Shown here: positions 24,801-29,451 of the stretch, in pieces
How positions within the stretch are numbered: the stretch's first letter is position 1
How the letters are laid out: each line of letters begins with the position of its first letter
Assembly: GCA_900539255.1 (NCBI GenBank)
Contig: UQBJ01000025.1
Coordinates: 1-29,451 of the forward strand
DNA from: an uncultured Campylobacter sp.
Lineage (GTDB): Bacteria; Campylobacterota; Campylobacteria; Campylobacterales; Campylobacteraceae
Reading direction: 5' to 3'
Length of the DNA stretch: 29,451 nucleotides
Notes under the pieces: generated by a model
The model's database searches: none
The model's input: only the letters and a program-made list of their open reading frames with translations
What the model was told of the DNA's origin: nothing
Translations under genes and position numbers: made by a program

Positions 24801-24890
24801 AAAAATTTAGGCTGAATTTAAAAGAAAAAAGAGCTGAATTTTTGCTGAATTTTAAGTCGTTTCAAAGCCTTGTTTGAAAAACTTAAATTC

Positions 24891-25259
24891 TCACTTATTT
24901 TTGGGCTTTTTGGGTTTTGGCACAGGCAAAAGCGGCACTAAAATTTCAAGCAAAGCCCCTAAAAATTCAGCGTTTTCAGTGTCGATGATGAAATGCTCTT
25001 TTGCCCCATCATAAGGATAGCCCGTCTCAAAGCGCTCAGCATTTTGCGCCACAAATTCAGCAAGTTTTGCGAGCTTTTTCACAAAAATACTCTCATCGCA
25101 CAGCAAGCAAAGTGGCTTTAAAACGCCCTTGTCATTGACATAAATGCAGTATTCTCCAAACATTTTTCGTGCGTTAAATGTGAAATTCAAGCTAAATTCA
25201 GCATTTGCGCGCTCTAAATTTTCCAAAACAAAGTCTTTAAAGCTCTCGCTCGTAGCCAT
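24891..25259 (-). CDS. TfoX N-terminal domain family protein
   Basis: The 122-residue protein has the TfoX_N fold: LNFTFNARKMFGEYCIYVNDKG, then LCLLCDESIFVKKL, a PYDGAKEHFIID strand and a C-terminal helix, ending in a Lys/Pro tail (PKPKKPKNK). The domain is named after the competence regulator TfoX/Sxy, but stand-alone copies are widespread and their role is unknown. It has no TfoX C-terminal domain. The start overlaps the end of the Na/Pi-type gene by 23 bases and is preceded by AAAGGACAGC, so it probably belongs to the same transcript. Confidence 0.85.
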   Translation of the reverse strand: MATSESFKDFVLENLERANAEFSLNFTFNARKMFGEYCIYVNDKGVLKPLCLLCDESIFVKKLAKLAEFVAQNAERFETGYPYDGAKEHFIIDTENAEFLGALLEILVPLLPVPKPKKPKNK

Positions 25260-27093
25260 TGTGCTGTCCTTTATGCTTTTTGTGCTTGCCTTGTTTTAAT
25301 TCTTTTTTGTCCTTGTGCATTTTAGAATCCACAGAGACATTTTTGCTCAGCCCATAAAGGTGATTTATCGCGGCGATTAACTCTTTGGCGACATTGTTAA
25401 TAAATGACAAATCATTTAAAAGCGAAGTGCCATTTGCTGTGGTGATAGCCTTTTTCTTTATCAAATTTTCGACTACTTCAAAGGCGTCCTTGTCCTCGCG
25501 CTCAAAAAATTTTTTTTGCTTTTTCAGCATTCCTTTGGTGTTTTTAAGCCCTTTTTTAGGCACATTTTTCATCTGCTCGATTAAACGCAAAAGTTTGCCT
25601 AAATCCACGCGCATTTCATCATACTCTTGTTTGAGAGAGGTGTTTTTGCCTGTTGAAAATTTACGCATATTTTCTTGCAAAAGCCCTATGTTCTTTGTCG
25701 CTTCGGCGATTTTGCGTGAAGCGATTTGAAGCGCCACGATGCGCTGTGCGTGCTGGGTGTCATTTGCTGAAATTTGAAGTTTGGTTGAAAAATCCATTAT
25801 ATTGTTAAACAAAGATTTAATTTTCTTTTTATAAAGCTCATCGACATTGACTTCTTTTTTGAGCCAATCCGTGTTTTTGACGACTTCTTCTAAATTTTCA
25901 TCGCCACGAATGTCCGTGCGGTGCAAGCCTATGGTGTGAGCGATGATGGTAAAAGCATTGTCATACAGGTGATAGACTTCATTACCCAAAGCCTTAACCG
26001 CTGTGTCGTGGAAAGGCAAAAGCGTGTCGTTGATAAAAAGTGGCGTGCTTTCGCTCTTTGTGGCTTGCTTGAAAATCTTGCTTAAAAATCTCGCCAAAGC
26101 GGGGATAAAAGCCGTTAAAAGCACTATGCCAAAGAGATTAAAAAGCGTATGAAAGAGTGATAAACGCAGTATGGAGTCGCCTTGCAGGTGTATCAAATCC
26201 GCTAAAAAATCATTTGCAAATTTAAAAAGCGGGAAAAACGCCACGACTAAAAAAACCGTGGTGAAGTTAAAGATACAATTCGCCAACGCCAGCCTGCGTC
26301 CTTCGGCATTTGCGCTTAGGCTTGCTATAAGAGCCGTTACCACGCCGCCCACGCTCGTGCCAAGCACGGCTGCAAGTGCAGCGTCATAGCTGATTTGATG
26401 CTCCAAAAATGCCGTGATGATGATGGCAAGGGTAGCGTGTGAGCTTTGGATTATAGCAGTTATGGCTGCACCGAGCAGCAAAAAGGCAAAAACCGCTTTG
26501 TAGCCTTCAAATTTGTATTGTGATAAGTCCATTACGCCTTGAAAGCTCTCAAATCCAGCCTTTATGTAAAAAACACCCAAGAAAAAGAACCCAAGCCCAG
26601 CTAAAACCTTGCCTATGCCCTTGTAAATCTTGCTTGAATGAAAGGTTAAAAGCACACCGCCCGCTATCAAGGGCAGTGCAAGCGAAGAAATGTTTATCGA
26701 TGAAGCCCCAGCGATGAGCCACGAGCCTGCTGTGTTGCCTAAATTCGCCCCAAACATTACGCCTATGCCTTGCGTGAGCGTGATTAAGGACGCGCTTGCA
26801 AAAGAAATCGCCAGCACGGACACGAGCGTAGAACTTTGCATTATCATCGTGGCAAGCGTGCCAAAAACGATACTTTTCAAAGGCGTTTTGGTGTAGCGGG
26901 CTAAAATGCGCTCCAAAAATCCGCCCGAAAAGGATTTAAAGCCGTCTCCCAAAAAGAACATACCAAAAAGAAGTATGGCTACACCAGCACACAGCTCGCC
27001 TATTTGCTTGTGAGTCGCCAAAGCATAGATAACCAAAACAGCAATGACAAGAAAATAATACTGCTTTATCACGCCCCAAGTCCGAGAAATCAT
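25237..27093 (-). CDS. Na/Pi-cotransporter family protein with PhoU-like C-terminus
   Basis: The 618-residue protein's N-terminal half has about nine membrane segments with two Na_Pi_cotrans repeats, each with a Gln-Ser-Ser motif (MIMQSSTLVSV and AIIQSSHATLAI). Residues about 340-560 are helical and PhoU-like. The extreme C-terminus is a Lys/His-rich tail (KKHKGQHNGYEREL). It likely couples sodium to phosphate movement across the inner membrane. The start is the ATG at 27093, with AAGGTGG at good spacing, rather than the GTG at 27096. Confidence 0.9.
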   Translation of the reverse strand: MISRTWGVIKQYYFLVIAVLVIYALATHKQIGELCAGVAILLFGMFFLGDGFKSFSGGFLERILARYTKTPLKSIVFGTLATMIMQSSTLVSVLAISFASASLITLTQGIGVMFGANLGNTAGSWLIAGASSINISSLALPLIAGGVLLTFHSSKIYKGIGKVLAGLGFFFLGVFYIKAGFESFQGVMDLSQYKFEGYKAVFAFLLLGAAITAIIQSSHATLAIIITAFLEHQISYDAALAAVLGTSVGGVVTALIASLSANAEGRRLALANCIFNFTTVFLVVAFFPLFKFANDFLADLIHLQGDSILRLSLFHTLFNLFGIVLLTAFIPALARFLSKIFKQATKSESTPLFINDTLLPFHDTAVKALGNEVYHLYDNAFTIIAHTIGLHRTDIRGDENLEEVVKNTDWLKKEVNVDELYKKKIKSLFNNIMDFSTKLQISANDTQHAQRIVALQIASRKIAEATKNIGLLQENMRKFSTGKNTSLKQEYDEMRVDLGKLLRLIEQMKNVPKKGLKNTKGMLKKQKKFFEREDKDAFEVVENLIKKKAITTANGTSLLNDLSFINNVAKELIAAINHLYGLSKNVSVDSKMHKDKKELKQGKHKKHKGQHNGYEREL

Positions 27094-27330
27094 CACGCAC
27101 CACCTTTTTCACAAAAAAATTTCGCCATTGTAGCATAGTTTTTTAAATGTTTTCTCATCTTGTGTAAATTTTTCCCAATCATAAATAAATTTAAATTCAA
27201 AAACGCCTTTAAGGCTAAAATTCAGCATTTAACGCAAGAAAAAAAGCGAAATTTTGGTAAATTTTTAGTAAATTTAAACTAAAAATAACTTTTTCATAAC
27301 AATTTTATAAAAATTTCGCAAAATTTAAGA

Positions 27331-27336
27331 TATAAT
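27331..27336 (+). promoter_or_regulatory. -10 box for dba-dsbI
   Basis: TATAAT 48 bases before the dba start, in a long AT-rich stretch with A/T waves upstream, as is usual for Campylobacter sigma-70 promoters that lack a strong -35. Confidence 0.55.
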
Positions 27337-27384
27337 TTCTCTCAGCAAAAAGAAATTTTTGCAATATCACTCAAAGGAGACTCA

Positions 27385-27552
27385 ATGGAGTTTTTAGAAT
27401 ACTTGTTGGCGTTCTTAGCGGTGCTTTTACTTTGGTTTAAGCCGCAAAAAGAAGGCTTGGCTTTTGGCTTGATAGTCGGTGCTATCGCACTTGACTTCGT
27501 GCTTTGGATGGTGGCGAGCGCATCTTCTTGGGTGCCGGGCATCACGCTGTAA
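27385..27552 (+). CDS. dba: Dba, small membrane protein required for DsbI
   Basis: The 55-residue protein (MEFLEYLLAFLAVLLLW at its start) has two hydrophobic segments separated by a short charged turn (KPQKEG). AAAGGAG precedes the ATG at ideal spacing. The stop codon overlaps the AAGGAG site of dsbI. In C. jejuni the dba-dsbI pair is cotranscribed and translation of dba is linked to dsbI expression; position, size and character here agree. Length alone makes it easy to miss. Confidence 0.85.
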   Translation: MEFLEYLLAFLAVLLLWFKPQKEGLAFGLIVGAIALDFVLWMVASASSWVPGITL

Positions 27553-27562
27553 GGAGTAGATG

Positions 27563-29218
27563 ATGAAAGATTTTTTTGTTTCTCTTCTTACTGAGAAAAA
27601 TTTCAATCTCGTGATGAGCACGGCTGTGGCGATTATCTTAATCGTGCCTGTGGGTATGGCTTGCGTTTATTTGGGCTTCATTAAGGGCGAAAGTCCTTGC
27701 TTGCTCTGCGGACACGAACGCTTTGGTATGGTTGCTGTGGGCGTTTTAGGCTTGTTTATGGTGCGATATGGCGTGAAAATCAAATATGTCGCACTAGTCT
27801 TTTTATGTGGCTTTTGGTTCTTGTTTGAGGGCTTGCGCCATGTGGGCAACCACGCCGCAAGAGACATAGGACAAGGCTTTGGCGAGGCTATGTTTGGCTT
27901 ACACACTTATACTTGGGCTTTTGTCGTGTATTGGTGCGTGATTTTGGCTATGGCTTTGATGCTTTTCTTTATCCGCAAAGACAATGTCTTAGGCAAGGAC
28001 TTGCTCGAACCAAGCGTGAAAATCAAAGAATTCAGCGGCTACGCAAAAGGCGTTGTGGCACTTTCTACGCTCATCATCTTTGCAAATGTCTTGCAGTTTC
28101 TCATCACAAACGGACCACCACCATTTGGCGGTAGAGGCGCACCAGCAGCCACTCGTTTCACTTGGGACATAGGTTTAGCGGCTAAATTTTGGGACCCTGT
28201 GCATTGGCACGAAAACTTCCGTCCTGCGAAATGGAGTTTGCTTGGAGGCAATCAAGGACCAAAACCTTGGATAGCGGGCGCAAATGAAAACGAGGACAAA
28301 AGCTTTCCATTTGACACAAACCCAGCAAATTCGCCCATTGCAAGTGAGACACAAACCCTTGAACTCATCGGCAGCAAAGACATAGCCATAGTGCCTGAAA
28401 ACTATGCAGGCAAAAAGGGCTTTGTAGGCGGTTTAGCTTATGACAAGACAAACGATGAATTTGCCATTGTCGGCACGGGCGGTTCGGTGTATTTTACCGA
28501 TGAAAACTTTGCTAGCGCAAAAGAATTCGCCGCTATCGACCAGCCAAACGGCACTGATGTGCCTATCACCGTTGATGCGACTTTTTACGCACCGGGCAAA
28601 CTTGTGGCGACTGCCTACAACAAAGCCATTTGGGGCGTAGAGCGCGTAGCTAGCCTTGATGAGACGGATAAACTCATTCAATGGGAGTTTTTACCACGCG
28701 TTGAGGGCAACCTTGTGCCAGCTTTTGGCAAGAAAAACGAGGTGCTTTACAAAAACACTAAGGGTTCAAGAATCAACATAGGCACGACAAGGGCGAAGAA
28801 AAACTACATTTTGAGCCTTGCCAAAGACCCTGATTCTCGCTATGCGTATATGCTGACCGTTCCAGCGAAAAAAGCTCCAAATGTCATCTTGCTGAAATTT
28901 GACACCAAAGACAACACCATCAGCGAAGAGACGATTTTGACCTTTGACAAGGGCTTGCAGCTCAAAGAAGGCGCGAAGGTAAATAGCTTTTATATCACGG
29001 GTGCGGACATAGCAAACGGCAAAATGCTTGCTATCTCCAAAAACTACAACGCTTTGCTTGTGATTGATTTAGCTAGCAAAGCTATCACAGGGGCTTACAC
29101 CCTGCCAAGCGTAGCAGATGCCAGCGATATAGCCATCAAAGACAAAGAGCTTTACATACTCTCCCGCGAGAGCGGTAAAGACAAGGTTTTCATCGTCAAA
29201 AACCCACTTGAAAAGTGA
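27563..29218 (+). CDS. dsbI: DsbI, DsbB-like thiol oxidoreductase with beta-propeller domain
   Basis: In this 551-residue protein the first 190 or so residues are a DsbB-like membrane domain of about five helices, with the redox pair C46-x2-C49 in ESPCLLCGHERFG. From about residue 245 a soluble, probably periplasmic, domain with repeated four-strand units suggests a beta-propeller. No cysteine pair is seen in the second periplasmic loop, where DsbB has one, and the propeller domain has no cysteine. DsbI proteins reoxidise periplasmic disulphide donors. The inner of two tandem ATGs (27563) lies six bases after AAGGAG; the outer is 27560. The gene is cotranscribed with dba. Confidence 0.92.
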   Translation: MKDFFVSLLTEKNFNLVMSTAVAIILIVPVGMACVYLGFIKGESPCLLCGHERFGMVAVGVLGLFMVRYGVKIKYVALVFLCGFWFLFEGLRHVGNHAARDIGQGFGEAMFGLHTYTWAFVVYWCVILAMALMLFFIRKDNVLGKDLLEPSVKIKEFSGYAKGVVALSTLIIFANVLQFLITNGPPPFGGRGAPAATRFTWDIGLAAKFWDPVHWHENFRPAKWSLLGGNQGPKPWIAGANENEDKSFPFDTNPANSPIASETQTLELIGSKDIAIVPENYAGKKGFVGGLAYDKTNDEFAIVGTGGSVYFTDENFASAKEFAAIDQPNGTDVPITVDATFYAPGKLVATAYNKAIWGVERVASLDETDKLIQWEFLPRVEGNLVPAFGKKNEVLYKNTKGSRINIGTTRAKKNYILSLAKDPDSRYAYMLTVPAKKAPNVILLKFDTKDNTISEETILTFDKGLQLKEGAKVNSFYITGADIANGKMLAISKNYNALLVIDLASKAITGAYTLPSVADASDIAIKDKELYILSRESGKDKVFIVKNPLEK

Positions 29219-29253
29219 ATTTGACGAGCTTTACAGCTTAACCTTGTAGCGTT

Positions 29254-29285
29254 AAGGTGCTTTCAAGCACCTTGCGCTTTTTTGC
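29254..29285 (+). terminator. Rho-independent terminator after dsbI
   Basis: AAGGTGC (29254-29260) and GCACCTT (29267-29273) form a 7-bp stem with loop TTTCAA, followed by GCGCTTTTTTGCTTT. It lies 36 bases beyond the dsbI stop. Confidence 0.75.
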
Positions 29286-29376
29286 TTTGTGCTTTAAACG
29301 CTTTTTATACTTTAAGCACTTTTTTTATTTTATACTTTAAATGCTTTTATGTTTTAATGGATACTTCGCCAAAGGC

Positions 29377-29451
29377 TCAGTATGACAAGAATTTTGTCAT
29401 TGCGAGAATTTGCAAAGCGTGAGCGTGCAAATTCGTGGCAATCCAAAGGTA
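29377..29451. repeat. Dispersed intergenic repeat, copy 2 (cut by window end)
   Basis: It matches 9337-9411 in the same orientation with four differences over 75 bases, including the palindromic core ATTGCGAGAATTTGCA / TGCAAATTCGTGGCAAT. It follows a T-rich stretch containing two TTTATACTTTAA direct repeats (near 29308 and 29331). The element may continue past the right edge. Confidence 0.8.

Noticed and set aside
29286..29376. Possible CRISPR or tandem repeat array in the T-rich tail
   Set aside because: There are only two imperfect TTTATACTTTAA copies without regular spacers. It is low-complexity sequence next to a terminator.

Overview
The window looks like chromosome from a Campylobacter-type member of the Campylobacterota. 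The basis is the gene families and their neighbours: nifS-nifU, thiD-thiE-hemD, membrane-anchored murF beside an alpha/beta hydrolase, the menaquinone enzyme MqnE of the futalosine route, and above all the dba-dsbI pair. The base composition is AT-rich, but by eye less so than C. jejuni. I cannot name the species.

Layout. 1-2870 (+) is the least ordinary part. A protein cut by the left edge still shows a complete double-glycine export leader. It is followed by an unrecognised 343-residue protein, a stand-alone exported C39 (double-glycine) peptidase, and a short outer-membrane beta-barrel gene broken by a one-base frameshift. Together they look like a small dedicated secretion locus, comparable in logic to FapD/FapF of the Pseudomonas Fap amyloid system. 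3068-6721 (-) holds an NSS-type sodium symporter, a ComEA-like DNA-binding protein, a small cysteine-containing exported protein and a CorC/HlyC-family CBS transporter. 6982-9144 (+) is the iron-sulphur assembly pair nifS-nifU. A gene-free stretch (9145-9712) carries palindromic dispersed repeats, one of which recurs at the right edge (29377-29451). 9713-10887 (-) is ribA-rsmG. At 10992-12510 a CsoR/RcnR/FrmR-type repressor with an unusual two-AT-hook tail is divergent from a zinc-type CDF exporter, with a palindromic operator candidate between them. ppk (+) then meets hemD-thiE-thiD (-) tail to tail. After a small basic exported protein come murF, an alpha/beta hydrolase and an orphan Phd/YefM-type antitoxin, then mqnE, dnaE, a TfoX-N-like protein and a Na/Pi-cotransporter-family protein (all -). 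The window closes with dba-dsbI (+), whose first gene is only 55 codons long.

Most of the window is conserved housekeeping: cofactor synthesis (thiamine, riboflavin, haem, menaquinone, Fe-S), replication, polyphosphate, cell wall and disulphide formation. The accessory signals are the GG-leader locus, the repeats, and a nine-base word (AAATTCAGC or its complement GCTGAATTT). I counted the word 24 times in 29 kb against well under one expected. It is concentrated in intergenic DNA and in one in-frame protein insertion. I saw no tRNA, rRNA, CRISPR array, insertion sequence or prophage genes.
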